Positions 26,853-36,180 are shown, numbered from the stretch's first letter. The stretch is 45,440 nt of DNA from Clostridia bacterium (GCA_017517665.1 JAFWYP010000045.1:1-45440), one strand, 5' to 3'. Notes: generated by a model not told the origin, from the sequence alone. Numbers and translations: made by a program.

Positions 26853-27248
26853 TTATGCTACTGATAAATCCATAATGAGATTTCGGATAAAGGCTATGAG
26901 ATTATCGAAAAACTTCCACCATAAAAGCTCTACCTTTACCGTACATTCTTCTTTGAGGTCAGTTCCTTCGACACCTGCGGTTATAACACATTCGCCGATA
27001 CCTTTTGATGTGACAACACCGTTTTCATCAACGGTTGCCACTTTCTCATTCGATGAAGTGAAATATACATCATCTGAATTTGTATAAATGGTAAGTTCAT
27101 CGGAGTATCCGTAATAGATGGTCATATAGCGGTTGGTCATACGGAAAGAAATATTTTCTTCCGTTGCAAATGCGGTTGTTGCACATACCGTAAACACGGT
27201 GACGATGCTTAAAATGAGGGCGATTGCTTTCTTAAGGTTGTTTTTCAT
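26853..27248 (-). CDS. Small secreted protein with one Ig-like (BIG2) domain
   Basis: The protein has 131 residues: a signal peptide (KKAIALILSIVTVFTVCATTAFA, cleavage near residue 29), then one BIG2-type fold with the typical VYFTSSNEKVATVDENGVVT and GIGECVITAG strands. After this the last 25 residues (LLWWKFFDNLIAFIRNLIMDL) form a Trp/Phe-rich amphipathic or membrane helix. The domain usually occurs in long cell-surface proteins; a single copy with a hydrophobic tail inside a transfer operon is unusual. It could anchor in the membrane and mediate donor-recipient contact. Confidence 0.75.
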   Translation of the reverse strand: MKNNLKKAIALILSIVTVFTVCATTAFATEENISFRMTNRYMTIYYGYSDELTIYTNSDDVYFTSSNEKVATVDENGVVTSKGIGECVITAGVEGTDLKEECTVKVELLWWKFFDNLIAFIRNLIMDLSVA

Positions 27249-27267
27249 AATTCATTTCTCCTTTGTC

Positions 27268-27483
27268 TTAATCAATAAAATCGGGTATCAGGTCGAGCTG
27301 TGCATATTCTTCATCGGTCATTTCTTCAAGACGGGAAATTGCCGAATCGGTAATAGCTTTGAGTTCGGTTTCTTCCTCAGAAATGTATTCTCTCATTTCT
27401 TTGAGTGCGGAGATTGTGTCCGTTATTGTTCCTGCATTGTGGATTGCGATGAGCTGCTGCTCATCATAGGTTACTGCGGTCAT
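27268..27483 (-). CDS. TTRAP-like transposon-transfer assisting protein
   Basis: The protein has 71 residues, small and acidic: DEQQLIAIHNAGTITDTISAL, then EEETELKAITDSAISRLEEMTDEEYAQLDL. This matches the pattern of the TTRAP family (PF14203), named for its place in conjugative transposons; the mechanism is unknown. It starts 1 base after the LtrC-like stop with AAAGGGG as ribosome site. Confidence 0.75.
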   Translation of the reverse strand: MTAVTYDEQQLIAIHNAGTITDTISALKEMREYISEEETELKAITDSAISRLEEMTDEEYAQLDLIPDFID

Positions 27484-27484
27484 A

Positions 27485-29596
27485 CTAAATGCCCCTTTCT
27501 GTCTTTTTTTTTGGTGCTGTTCTTTGCCTTTTCTGTTCAGGTGTTCTCTGCTTGAGCTTTTCAGCTATCGGTTTGCGTTCCTTTTTTTTATCATTAACAG
27601 CATTTGCAAGGTCTGAGAGTGAAATACTCTTGCCGGCTTTGACCTGTGCTTCAAGCTCTGCAACTGTCGGCTTTTTATCACCGTTGTTCAATATGCCATC
27701 AATCATTCCGTAATCATCTTCGGTTGCTATTTCAGCATTTTTGAGATAGTTGCTTTTGTTGAAATCGGGAAGCTCTCTGAAACCAAAGCTATCGCAGTAA
27801 TGATATGATACCTCACCGTTCTGTTTTATGGCAAGGATGTCGCTTACCGATAAACTGTGACCCGTGAAATCAAGCGGTCTGTCAACGTTATATTTCTGAT
27901 AAGCCGCTTCAAGTGTTGCTGATACCGTTTCTTTCGGCTCGATTGTTGCCGTGTAAACAGGTTCATAGTCATCACGGTTCGGTGCTTCAGAAAGGCTGTC
28001 ATATCTCATAAACATAAGATTTTTCGGGTCATCATTCGGAATCTGATAGATAAGAATGGCATTGTTGGGATTCTCATTGAATCTCTTTTCGATGTCACGG
28101 TCAGGAACGTCAGCTTTTATTCGTTCCCAATCTGCAACCTCAATACCGAACATTCCGTAATGGTCAAGCAAATCGCCTTCGCTTACAACCATTGCTTCGG
28201 TATTATCGGTATGCAGACAGTAAATCGTTACATCTCTGTCCATCAGTTCTCTTGCTCTGTCTTTTGAAAGCGGGAGCATATTGCTGTCGGTGTAACCGTA
28301 GTTTTCCATCATCTGAACCGTTATTGTCGGGTCGGGAAGCTCTGACATTGAGTTTTCTTCAATACCGGGTATTTCTGCCGTATCCTGCTGTTCGGCAATA
28401 GGCTCGTCTTTTACATACGGAGTGAGTCTGTCCAAAAGTGACTGTGCTGTTTGGCTGTATTCTGTATTATCATTGATAATACCACGAAGCCAATCGGCAA
28501 CACCTGAACAATTTCCGCTTGAAATCTCACCCACAAGGTTGTTGATATTATCTTTGGGATCACTTACACGGTCAGTATAATCGTATGTATCGTAGTCATA
28601 GGCAAAACGGTCAAGATCGGTAGCAAGTACCGTTATGGGGTCTGCTTTTGCAGAAAGGTCAATGCCTTGTTCTTTGCATACCTCTTTGAAATTGCGGTCT
28701 ATCGCAGTAATGAGTTCCGATGAAGTCTTATTTATCGTTTCAAGACTTGCTTTCAGTTCCTTCAGCTCTTTATCGCTCGACCAGGAAGCAAGATAGCCGA
28801 ATGAGTTATCGCTTGTTTCAATGCCGTAATATGCACATACAGCATAGGCAATACTTTCCGCTTCAACTTCTTCCGTGTGACGGTCTTTTCTTTCAACATC
28901 GGTTTCATCCTTATTCCTTCTTGAATAATTGTGAAGTGTTGCGTGTGCCATTTCGTGAATTGCAGCACAGACCGTCTGTGTTTCGCTCATTCCTTCTCGC
29001 AGAGTGATTCTCTGATTATCGTAACTGAAAAAGCCGTCAGCACCGTTTTCAATAGGCTTGAAATCAATAGGTACGGGAGAACTTCTCTTGATAGCTTCAA
29101 TAAAAGCATCATAGTGTTCCACATTTCCGGTTAAATCAGATGAAAGTTCGGGCAAGGGTTTACCTTCGGTTTGCGAAACATCAAAAACAGAAACAACCTT
29201 GAATGTTGATGTGCTGACCTCTGCAACTTCCTTTATCGGCTGTCCGTTTTCATCGAGCATAGGAAGCTTTGTATCGGGGTCGAGTTTTTCTTTTTCAATC
29301 TTCTTTTTAAATGGTGCAGGGGCAATAATCTTTATGCCTTTTTCGCCACGTTTGACATTTCTGTCGAATGAATCCTTCCACTTGTTAAATCCTGCAACAA
29401 GGGAAGCATCAGGCTTTTGCATAAAGATAAGCATTTGGTTATTTACGCTGTATCTGTGAAAACGGCTCATTGTCTGCAAATACTGTTTGTATTTATCTGA
29501 AGCAAACAATTCTTTTATGCCGTTTTCGATACTGTCGGTAATTTCTTTCAGCTTTTCTTTATCGCTCTTGAAAGCACCTTTTGTATTGTCAGCCAT
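27485..29596 (-). CDS. LtrC-like protein: ArdC domain, HEXXH metallopeptidase, YodL and DUF4316-like regions
   Basis: The protein has 703 residues. Residues about 15-110 form the ArdC N-terminal ssDNA-binding domain (FHRYSVNNQMLIFMQKPDASLVAG). An ImmA/IrrE-type metallopeptidase domain follows with the zinc motif HEMAHATLH near residue 213 and a downstream Glu-rich segment (EEVEAESIAYAV). After a linker comes a YodL-like region (TGHSLSVSDILAIKQNGEVSYHYCDSFGF, about 575-610) and a DUF4316-like end (TEDDYGMIDGILNNG). ArdC-type proteins protect incoming single strands from restriction. It is coupled to the TTRAP gene. Start ATG 29596 after AGGAGG. Confidence 0.85.
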   Translation of the reverse strand: MADNTKGAFKSDKEKLKEITDSIENGIKELFASDKYKQYLQTMSRFHRYSVNNQMLIFMQKPDASLVAGFNKWKDSFDRNVKRGEKGIKIIAPAPFKKKIEKEKLDPDTKLPMLDENGQPIKEVAEVSTSTFKVVSVFDVSQTEGKPLPELSSDLTGNVEHYDAFIEAIKRSSPVPIDFKPIENGADGFFSYDNQRITLREGMSETQTVCAAIHEMAHATLHNYSRRNKDETDVERKDRHTEEVEAESIAYAVCAYYGIETSDNSFGYLASWSSDKELKELKASLETINKTSSELITAIDRNFKEVCKEQGIDLSAKADPITVLATDLDRFAYDYDTYDYTDRVSDPKDNINNLVGEISSGNCSGVADWLRGIINDNTEYSQTAQSLLDRLTPYVKDEPIAEQQDTAEIPGIEENSMSELPDPTITVQMMENYGYTDSNMLPLSKDRARELMDRDVTIYCLHTDNTEAMVVSEGDLLDHYGMFGIEVADWERIKADVPDRDIEKRFNENPNNAILIYQIPNDDPKNLMFMRYDSLSEAPNRDDYEPVYTATIEPKETVSATLEAAYQKYNVDRPLDFTGHSLSVSDILAIKQNGEVSYHYCDSFGFRELPDFNKSNYLKNAEIATEDDYGMIDGILNNGDKKPTVAELEAQVKAGKSISLSDLANAVNDKKKERKPIAEKLKQRTPEQKRQRTAPKKKTERGI

Positions 29597-29606
29597 AATA
29601 TTCCTC

Positions 29607-30173
29607 CTATTCTATAATGGTTACTTCGTGATACTCACCGAACTCGTTTATCCACTCTCGAGCTTCTTTTGATGAGCCGTCATAAAAGATGTCAACAACA
29701 TTTCCGTTCACTTCGTTTCCCGTGTCAACAGCTTTGAGCTGTATTCCGTTCACTTCGATTATGCTTCCGAGAGGAATTACATCGGGGTCAACGGCACAAG
29801 TTTTGAGATGTTCAGATGTTGCACCCGTAGATGTTGCGTAACCCCATTTACCGCCGTCACTTGACGGAGTATATACGGTTATTCTGAAATCCTTGCCGTT
29901 TGTTTTTTGACTGACAGAACGGCTTGAAGGCTTTTCGGTTTTGGTTTTCTCTGTGATTTTTTCGGTGGTTATCTCTGCGGTTGTTTCGGGTACGGTAACG
30001 GTTGTTGTTTCAGTTGGTTTAACTGTTGTTATTTCAGTCGCTTCGACACTTGCATAGTACGGAACTGAAAAATCTTCGGGATTTATTTCGTGTACTGCAA
30101 GTTCAACGAATATGCCAAACAATAAAGTGAATATCCCGAGTCCGATAAGATATGGGGTATATTTCTTGTTCAA
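29607..30173 (-). CDS. Membrane-anchored 3D-domain protein (likely wall-active)
   Basis: I chose TTG 30173 because AAAGGAG lies 7 bases before it; the upstream part of the frame covers a terminator. The 188-residue protein has a membrane segment (LIGLGIFTLLFGIFVELAV), a Thr/Glu/Lys-rich stalk (about 45-95) and a C-terminal double-psi barrel '3D' domain: GYATSTGAT, DPDVIPLGSIIEVNG, AVDTGNEVNGNVVDIF with its three Asp. The fold is shared with MltA-type lytic transglycosylases, so local peptidoglycan cutting for the mating channel is plausible. It lies 10 bases before the LtrC-like gene. Confidence 0.82.
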   Translation of the reverse strand: MNKKYTPYLIGLGIFTLLFGIFVELAVHEINPEDFSVPYYASVEATEITTVKPTETTTVTVPETTAEITTEKITEKTKTEKPSSRSVSQKTNGKDFRITVYTPSSDGGKWGYATSTGATSEHLKTCAVDPDVIPLGSIIEVNGIQLKAVDTGNEVNGNVVDIFYDGSSKEAREWINEFGEYHEVTIIE

Positions 30174-30222
30174 AGTTGTACTCCTTTGTTTTTGTTGTCT
30201 TATTACGTTTTTCCAGAAAAAC

Positions 30223-30252
30223 AAGGGTAAAGGTCAAACTACCTTTACCCTT
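30223..30252 (-). terminator. Rho-independent terminator between the VLP and 3D-domain genes
   Basis: Perfect 12-base arms (30223-30234, 30241-30252), a 6-base loop and a following T5 run on the minus strand. Confidence 0.9.
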
Positions 30253-30299
30253 GAATTACCGAGCCTCAGAATCGTTATATATCAACGGTTTCAGAAGCT

Positions 30300-30674
30300 C
30301 TATTTTTCCAATTTTTTATCCTTTTGCCGTTCCATATACAATAGCTTTTGTCGCCTTAATATAACTTCGGAACAGTTATCACAATACTTGTGACTGTTTG
30401 AGTGTTTTACAAAAGATTTGCCACATTCGGTACACTTGATAACTGTTTTATTGGGATAATAAATTGATTCTTCAAGTTTTGGTTTCAACGGAAGAACGGC
30501 TCTGCGGAAATACTGACACAATAACGAATAAGAAATTAACTGAGGACAGCAATGAGTTTCACCGTCATCGAGAAGCAGACAGTTTCCTTCGTCATAATTG
30601 CAACACTCATTTTTAACAAGTGCGTTCACACTCACTCTTTGCTTGGGAGTGAGTCTTGGCAATTTTTCACTCAT
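30300..30674 (-). CDS. Cysteine-rich VLP-domain protein
   Basis: The protein has 124 residues with ten Cys: CCNYDEGNCLLLDDG, HCCPQ, the family signature CQYFRRAVLPLKP, then a zinc-ribbon-like C-x2-C...C-x2-C (CTECGKSFVKHSNSHKYCDNC). It matches the Cys_rich_VLP family of conjugative elements, probably a metal-binding, DNA-related protein. It overlaps the topoisomerase gene by 8 bases and ends the long transfer transcript before a strong terminator. Confidence 0.85.
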   Translation of the reverse strand: MSEKLPRLTPKQRVSVNALVKNECCNYDEGNCLLLDDGETHCCPQLISYSLLCQYFRRAVLPLKPKLEESIYYPNKTVIKCTECGKSFVKHSNSHKYCDNCSEVILRRQKLLYMERQKDKKLEK

Positions 30675-32700
30675 TCTTAACTCGGTATCTCACTTTTTCA
30701 CCGTTGTCAGTAAATGTCAGCGTTATTGACTTATTTCCGTTTTTGATTTCCGTATATCCTTTGGAAAGCAAATCAACCGCCATTTTCTTTGTAATTGAAA
30801 TATCCTGCGACTGCAAGAAAGTATTATCTTTCCAAAAAGCGAATTTGCATCCGTTCTTTTCACAATGGAAACCGTTTTTGCCTTCGGTAACATTACCGCC
30901 GCATCGGGGACACTTGCCGACAATCTCTCTGCCGGAAGGGAATAAGACATCGACATCGTGAACGGGAGCATACTCATCGATGATTTCAATAATCATTTCG
31001 CTGATTTCATTCATAAAATCTTCGGGTTCCATTTCGCCCTTTTCGATAAGTTTGAGCTTGTGTTCCCATTCTGCCGTAAGAAGCGGAGATTGGATTTGCT
31101 CGGGAAGAACGGTTATGAGTGACTTACCCGTAAAAGTGGGAACAAGAGAAACGGTCTTTTTGTTATTCTTTCGCTGAACAAATCCCGTAGCAATGAGTTT
31201 TTCAATCATTGCAGCTCTTGTTGCGGGAGTTCCGAGACCTTTTCTTTCAGCATCTTCGGGAGTTTCTTTTGCACCTGCGTTTTCCATTGCAGAAAGCAAA
31301 GTATCTTCGGTGTAATTCGGCTTGGATTTTGTGAAGTTCTCTTTCAAATCAATATTGTTGATTTCAAAAACGTCACCTTCCTCAATGTCAAACTGCATTT
31401 CGGGTTCTTCGGTATCTTCGCTTTCTTCTTCAATAAAAGTTTTCCATCCGTAGCTTTCTACATTACGGTAAGTAAAGGTGAATTCCGTATCTCCGCAACG
31501 GATAAATGCTTTTTCGAGGAAATAGTAGAAGGGTTCGGAAACTGCACATAAAAGCCTTGTTGCAATCATAGTGAGAATGTTAATCTCACCTGCGTCAAGT
31601 GAAGCAAGGTCAAGATTTGCAACATTCTTTGTGGGAATGATGGCGTGATGATCGGTTACTTTCTTATTGTTAATAACCTTCAGCTCGTCATATTCGGTTA
31701 TTGTTCTGTTAATCAGATTTGCAGAAGCATTGATAAGTTCGGGAATGGATTTCTCCATATCGCTTGTAAGGTATCGGGCATCTGTACGGGGGTAAGTGCA
31801 GAGCTTCTTTTCATAAAGCGACTGAACAAGATTCAAAGTCTGCTGTGCCGTATATCCGAGTTTCTTGTTTGCATCTCTCTGGAGAGAAGTAAGGTCATAG
31901 AGCAAAGGTGCTTTTTCTTCCTTTGCCTGACAAGCAACTCTGTAACAGGTTGCAAAATCATAGTTTTTACAATCTGCAAGGATGTTTTCTGCTTTTTCCT
32001 TGCTTTCGATTTTATCGGTTTTCGCCTTAAAGTTACCGCTTTCAAGCTCAATGTTGTAATACGGTGTCGGCTCAAAAGCATCAATTTCCGCCTGACGGGA
32101 AATGATGAGGGCAAGAGTGGGTGTAACCACTCTGCCAACATTAAGGGTGCGATGATAAATAACCGAAAAGAATCGGGTAAGATTTATGCCTACGAGCCAG
32201 TCAGCCTTTGCTCTGCAATCGGCGGCTAAATACAGATCATCGTAAAACTTTGAAGGCTTGAGATGCTTGAAGCCTTCAATAATGGCTTCATCTTCCATAG
32301 ATGAAATCCAAAGTCTTTTTACGGGTTTTCTGCATTCGGAAAGTTTAAACATATTTCTGAATATGAGTTCACCTTCACGGCCCGCATCGCAGGCGTTTAT
32401 GATTTCGGTTACATCTTTGCGATACATAAGGGATTTAAGGATTTTGAAGTGGTCATATTTGATTTTATCGGCTATCTTCAATCTCCACGGAGCAGGAAGA
32501 ATGGGTAAATCTTCCTTTCTCCATATTGCATATTTGCCGTCATAACTGTCGGCATTTGCGAGGGTGTCAAGATGACCGTAGCACCAAGTAATGATATATT
32601 TATCATTTTCCATATAACCGTCTTTTCTGTTTTTAACGGCGAGTGCGTTTGCGATGTTAATAGCAACAGAAGGCTTTTCGGTGATAATAAGCTGTTTCAA
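30667..32700 (-). CDS. topB: DNA topoisomerase III (type IA), ICE-encoded
   Basis: I chose TTG 32700 (LKQLIITEKPSVA), 10 bases after GGAGG; another TTG at 32709 is only one base from it. The 677-residue enzyme has the TOPRIM start (ITEKPSVA), the metal site INACDAGREGELIF, the catalytic Tyr in CTYPRTDARYL (near 306) and a single C-terminal zinc element (CPRCGGN...CEKNGCKFAFW). It unlinks DNA strands during transfer replication. It is a constant gene of Tn1549-like ICEs. It starts 5 bases after the DUF4366 stop. Confidence 0.95.
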   Translation of the reverse strand: MKQLIITEKPSVAINIANALAVKNRKDGYMENDKYIITWCYGHLDTLANADSYDGKYAIWRKEDLPILPAPWRLKIADKIKYDHFKILKSLMYRKDVTEIINACDAGREGELIFRNMFKLSECRKPVKRLWISSMEDEAIIEGFKHLKPSKFYDDLYLAADCRAKADWLVGINLTRFFSVIYHRTLNVGRVVTPTLALIISRQAEIDAFEPTPYYNIELESGNFKAKTDKIESKEKAENILADCKNYDFATCYRVACQAKEEKAPLLYDLTSLQRDANKKLGYTAQQTLNLVQSLYEKKLCTYPRTDARYLTSDMEKSIPELINASANLINRTITEYDELKVINNKKVTDHHAIIPTKNVANLDLASLDAGEINILTMIATRLLCAVSEPFYYFLEKAFIRCGDTEFTFTYRNVESYGWKTFIEEESEDTEEPEMQFDIEEGDVFEINNIDLKENFTKSKPNYTEDTLLSAMENAGAKETPEDAERKGLGTPATRAAMIEKLIATGFVQRKNNKKTVSLVPTFTGKSLITVLPEQIQSPLLTAEWEHKLKLIEKGEMEPEDFMNEISEMIIEIIDEYAPVHDVDVLFPSGREIVGKCPRCGGNVTEGKNGFHCEKNGCKFAFWKDNTFLQSQDISITKKMAVDLLSKGYTEIKNGNKSITLTFTDNGEKVRYRVKNE

Positions 32701-32705
32701 GATTA

Positions 32706-33512
32706 TCAAGCCTCCGTTTCATCGTCATCGGCTTCATCTACTACGTATTCTTCTTCCTCATAACCGCCGTCAAAATCATCATCGGTGTCGGGTTCTGAAA
32801 CGGGAGTATTGGTTTTCTTGCCGTTTTTAAACTTGAAATGATAAATAGCATAACCGCCGCCTGCAAGAGCGACTACTACAAGAAGAATAATACCGCTTTT
32901 ACCCTTTGATTCCTTTTCGTCAGGTTCTTCTTCGGTACTTGTTGTATCTTCTGTTGTCTGCTCGGTTGTCTGTTCTTCCACAGCACACTGAGCAAGATTT
33001 ACCTTGCAGAGTTCACATTCGGTATTAACCTTGCCGTCTTTGCACTTTTCCTTGCAGGAACAAGTTGCAACCTCTACTTCACCGTCATTGATAAGAGCCA
33101 TAAGGTCGGCTTCATCAACCAAGTTGAGCAAGTACACGTTCTCTTTATCACCGTCACGGTCAATTACAATGTAGAATGTATTACCGCTTTTACTTGTTAC
33201 GGTCAAAAACTGTTTGCTCTTGATTTCTTCATCCTCTTTGCCTGATGTGATATATCCGCCCATCTGCAAAAAATCGTCAATGAGTGACATATTGCCGTTG
33301 GGAGTAAGTTCATTTGTCTTATCACCCGTATAGGGAATATCAACATCAGTTTTTGAGATTGTAATACTGTCAATGGAAGAAGGAATAGAAGTGTTAACGC
33401 TTTCATCGGAAGCATAATAGCTTTCAGCAGCAAAAGCGGGTATAGAAAATGCCATTATGACAAGCATAACGGCTACAATGCTGAAAATCGCTTTGAGTTT
33501 AGTTTTCTTCAC
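32706..33512 (-). CDS. DUF4366 / CD1107-family membrane protein
   Basis: I chose GTG 33512 (VKKTKLK), 8 bases after AAAGGAG; a GTG at 33521 overlaps that ribosome site. The 268-residue protein has a signal peptide, an outer domain (about 45-150) with VTSKSGNTFYIVIDRDGDKENVYLLN, a Cys-rich patch (CSCKEKC...CELCKVNLAQC), a Thr/Glu linker, one membrane segment (GIILLVVVALAGGGYAIYHF) and a short, very acidic cytoplasmic tail. This is the DUF4366 layout of Tn1549-like ICEs; the role in the mating channel is unknown. It overlaps the DUF4315 gene by 14 bases. Confidence 0.88.
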   Translation of the reverse strand: MKKTKLKAIFSIVAVMLVIMAFSIPAFAAESYYASDESVNTSIPSSIDSITISKTDVDIPYTGDKTNELTPNGNMSLIDDFLQMGGYITSGKEDEEIKSKQFLTVTSKSGNTFYIVIDRDGDKENVYLLNLVDEADLMALINDGEVEVATCSCKEKCKDGKVNTECELCKVNLAQCAVEEQTTEQTTEDTTSTEEEPDEKESKGKSGIILLVVVALAGGGYAIYHFKFKNGKKTNTPVSEPDTDDDFDGGYEEEEYVVDEADDDETEA

Positions 33513-33717
33513 TCGCAGCACTCCTTTCTTTTATTCTCTTTAAGAGTTCGGGTAATTCGCTGATGTCGATATTTATTGCTCTTACCATACCTACGATTTC
33601 GATGTTTTCGAGCTTTTCAATCTCGTCATCAATTACCGAATTTCTCTGTTTGAGTTTATCAATTTTTTCGTTGTTTTTTGATTTCTCATCTTTGAGTTTT
33701 TGGATTTTGGGATTCAT
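33499..33717 (-). CDS. DUF4315 coiled-coil protein
   Basis: From ATG 33717 (MNPKIQKL; AAAGGCGG before it) the protein has 72 residues. Residues 1-40 form a Lys/Glu coiled coil (KDEKSKNNEKIDKLKQRNS), followed by NIEIVGMVRAINIDISELPELL. This is the DUF4315 pattern seen between the NlpC/P60 and DUF4366 genes in related ICEs. It overlaps the next gene by 14 bases. Confidence 0.82.
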   Translation of the reverse strand: MNPKIQKLKDEKSKNNEKIDKLKQRNSVIDDEIEKLENIEIVGMVRAINIDISELPELLKRIKERSAASEEN

Positions 33718-33730
33718 AATACCGCCTTTC

Positions 33731-35419
33731 TTATGGCAGTCTGCCGTAAGCATAAAAGTGTTCCTGCCAATATGATTTGGTTAGCGATTCATACTGTATC
33801 GGATCTCCGCAATGGAGCATCATATTGTTGCCGACATAAATGCCGACGTGCGTAACAGTTCTGCCCGCATCGTAAGTGTTTTTGAAAAACACCAAATCAC
33901 CGGGTTTGACATTAACGGAAGAAACGGTAGTGCAAAGGTCATAAAGACCTTGCGCTGTCGGTCTGCCGACACTCCATCCGCAATGGTTATACACCCACGA
34001 TACAAAGCCTGAGCAGTCAAATGATGTACTCGGAGAACTGCCGCCGAAAACATACGGATAACCAAGATATTTTTCGGCTTCGGCTATGATAGCCGCAAAC
34101 CGTTCATCAGTCAGAGCTGATGCAGGAATTTCATAGTCCTCATATTCCGTGTTGTAGTATCTGTCAACATATTCGGAATCGGGATAAAGATCGGGACGAT
34201 TGCCGAGAGTTGCCATATATACCGAATACAGTTCAAGTTCTTCTTCGGACATAATCTGCGAAGGAACGTGTGAAAGGTTATTATTCTTCAAAGTGACGTA
34301 ACAAATGTAATAGTTGTACGGCACTTGAACCGTATATGAAACAATCTGCGGAATGAGATTTCCTTCGTCATCTACATACCACTCAATTCTGTATCGTGTT
34401 TCTTCCCGGTATCTGACTTCGGTTATGACTTGCTCGGTAAGGGTGTATTGCTTATCAAAAAGTGTCTGAATATCTCCCTCAACTTGGTCGATTGTCCATT
34501 CACCTTGATGTAAAGCTGTGAGAGCCGATAAAAGAACATACGGGTCGTGATAGATTTCATCAACCGTGAAATGATATTCGTGATACCCGTGTGTGCTTTC
34601 GTAATTATCAATGGTATATTTCAGCGTATTTTCAAGTGCCGAATACTGTTCTTCAGCTTGTTTCATAGCTTCATCGGTACTCGGATAACTTGTAAGACCC
34701 ATTCCGCCTACACCTGATTGAACGAAAACGGTAGCTGACGAAAACATTGAAAAAATAAGCAGGACGGCGAGAACTACGCCGCCTGCTATAAGTACACCTT
34801 TCTTATGCTTAACAACAAAGTCTTTTACTTTCTTTGCCGCTTCCTTGCTTTTTTGAGCAGTTTTAGCGGATGCTGATGCAGACTGTGAAGCTGTCGCACC
34901 CTTATGTGCCGTTTTCATAGCTGCATACTCTTTCTTTATTGCCCGTTTCTGTTGCCATCTCGAATAGGGATTTGATGAAAACTGCGGATTCTGTTCCTGT
35001 GACTGTTTAAAGAGAGCATCCACATTGGCTTTGTCAGCCTTTTTCTCGGCTCTTGCTGTTTCACGGTACGGTTTCAGTTTACGGCTTCTTTCAATTCGGT
35101 TTCCCGTTCTGACCGCACCTTCAACACCTTGCTCAATCTTGTGAACGCTCTCTACACCTACATTTTCATCTTCCGTTTCGGAAATCTTTTTATGAACCGT
35201 CGCAGATGCAACATTTATCGGAGCTTTTTTGACTTCGCTTGTCAGCTTCGATGAGGGTTTGGGTTTATCCACATCCTCGTGGAATATCTTTTTGGGGATT
35301 TTCTTTTCAGCTTTTTCAAGTTTATCTACCGCTTTATCGGCTTTCTTGGCAGCTTTCTTTACTTTGGGAGCTTTCAGTTCTTCATCGGTAAATTGCAGTC
35401 TTGGTACTCGTTTACTCAT
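33731..35419 (-). CDS. NlpC/P60 peptidoglycan hydrolase of the mating channel (CD1108 type)
   Basis: The protein has 562 residues: a highly basic Lys/Ala-rich cytoplasmic part (1-200), one membrane segment (GVLIAGGVVLAVLLIFSMF, near 210-230), a central domain with HDPYVLLSALTALHQGEWT, and a C-terminal C40 peptidase. Catalytic Cys is in FDCSGFVSWVYNHCG, His in VTHVGIYVGNN, and the third residue in LHCGD. It would open the cell wall locally, as VirB1-like enzymes do. Ribosome site AAAGGGGGG. It is preceded by the BRO-N gene and followed closely by DUF4315. Confidence 0.9.
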   Translation of the reverse strand: MSKRVPRLQFTDEELKAPKVKKAAKKADKAVDKLEKAEKKIPKKIFHEDVDKPKPSSKLTSEVKKAPINVASATVHKKISETEDENVGVESVHKIEQGVEGAVRTGNRIERSRKLKPYRETARAEKKADKANVDALFKQSQEQNPQFSSNPYSRWQQKRAIKKEYAAMKTAHKGATASQSASASAKTAQKSKEAAKKVKDFVVKHKKGVLIAGGVVLAVLLIFSMFSSATVFVQSGVGGMGLTSYPSTDEAMKQAEEQYSALENTLKYTIDNYESTHGYHEYHFTVDEIYHDPYVLLSALTALHQGEWTIDQVEGDIQTLFDKQYTLTEQVITEVRYREETRYRIEWYVDDEGNLIPQIVSYTVQVPYNYYICYVTLKNNNLSHVPSQIMSEEELELYSVYMATLGNRPDLYPDSEYVDRYYNTEYEDYEIPASALTDERFAAIIAEAEKYLGYPYVFGGSSPSTSFDCSGFVSWVYNHCGWSVGRPTAQGLYDLCTTVSSVNVKPGDLVFFKNTYDAGRTVTHVGIYVGNNMMLHCGDPIQYESLTKSYWQEHFYAYGRLP

Positions 35420-35440
35420 AAAACGCCCCCCTTTATCGGG

Positions 35441-36163
35441 TCAAGCGATTTCGCTTTCTTCACTTTCAGAAGAATTCTGCAAAAGTTCTTCGACACTTTC
35501 AAGAATCATGCTTACCCCTTTGATGATTTTTGCTGCGGCTTTCTCCGTTGATTGATTTCTTTCATTAACGGGTACTTCACAATCATAATATTCATCACAA
35601 TTTTCGCAGTCGCCATCACATTCAAACTCATCATCAGAGTTGTCGCAGTTATCATCGCAATCGTGATTTTCTGTGTGGTCATCAACGTAATCAGAGCAAC
35701 CATCACAGCTCTCACCCTCACAGTCATCGCAGTTGTCACAGTCACCGTCACAATCACAAACGGCACGGTATTCACAATCGGAACAATAATCGTAATCATC
35801 GTCATCATCGTCATCAGTACAATTAAGCACATTCTCCATTATTATGATGAAAGATGTGATATTGTAAAGAAGATCAGTTGCATCTTCAAGTTTTGAGTGT
35901 TCAAAAATATGAAGAACATCCTGATAGTCGATGAAATTCAAAATCTGAACCCCACCGTTTGTATCGTGGTAAAAATGGTGAATATGCTGACAGTATTGAC
36001 TTACATATCTTTTATAGTCCCTCATACCGAATGCAAAGCATACATCTTTGGCGCAGAAGTACAGTTCTTTGTTTTGGATAACAACACGGATTTCTCCGAA
36101 TCTGCTATCCACAAGATTAACCTTGATTGCACCTTTGTTGCTGAGTGTAAATTCTTTAATCAT
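35441..36163 (-). CDS. BRO-N domain protein with Asp/Cys-rich tail
   Basis: The protein has 240 residues. The N-terminal 110 residues resemble the BRO-N/antirepressor domain (RFGEIRVVIQNKELYFCAKDVCFAFGMRDYKR). From about residue 115 to 195 it is made largely of Asp and Cys, with some 15 Cys in D-C-x2-C and D-G-D-C patterns and almost no other residue types; the last 40 residues are a helix (KAAAKIIKGVSMILESVEELL). The BRO-N part suggests DNA binding. The acidic Cys-rich part might bind metal or mimic DNA. It sits between VirB4 and the NlpC/P60 genes. Confidence 0.72.
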   Translation of the reverse strand: MIKEFTLSNKGAIKVNLVDSRFGEIRVVIQNKELYFCAKDVCFAFGMRDYKRYVSQYCQHIHHFYHDTNGGVQILNFIDYQDVLHIFEHSKLEDATDLLYNITSFIIIMENVLNCTDDDDDDDYDYCSDCEYRAVCDCDGDCDNCDDCEGESCDGCSDYVDDHTENHDCDDNCDNSDDEFECDGDCENCDEYYDCEVPVNERNQSTEKAAAKIIKGVSMILESVEELLQNSSESEESEIA

Positions 36164-36180
36164 ATCAAATATCTCCTTGT

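Noticed and set aside
35552-35896. Hydrophobic Ile/Val/Thr-rich plus-strand ORF
   Set aside because: Its composition is the direct antisense of the Asp/Cys-rich tract of the BRO-N gene.
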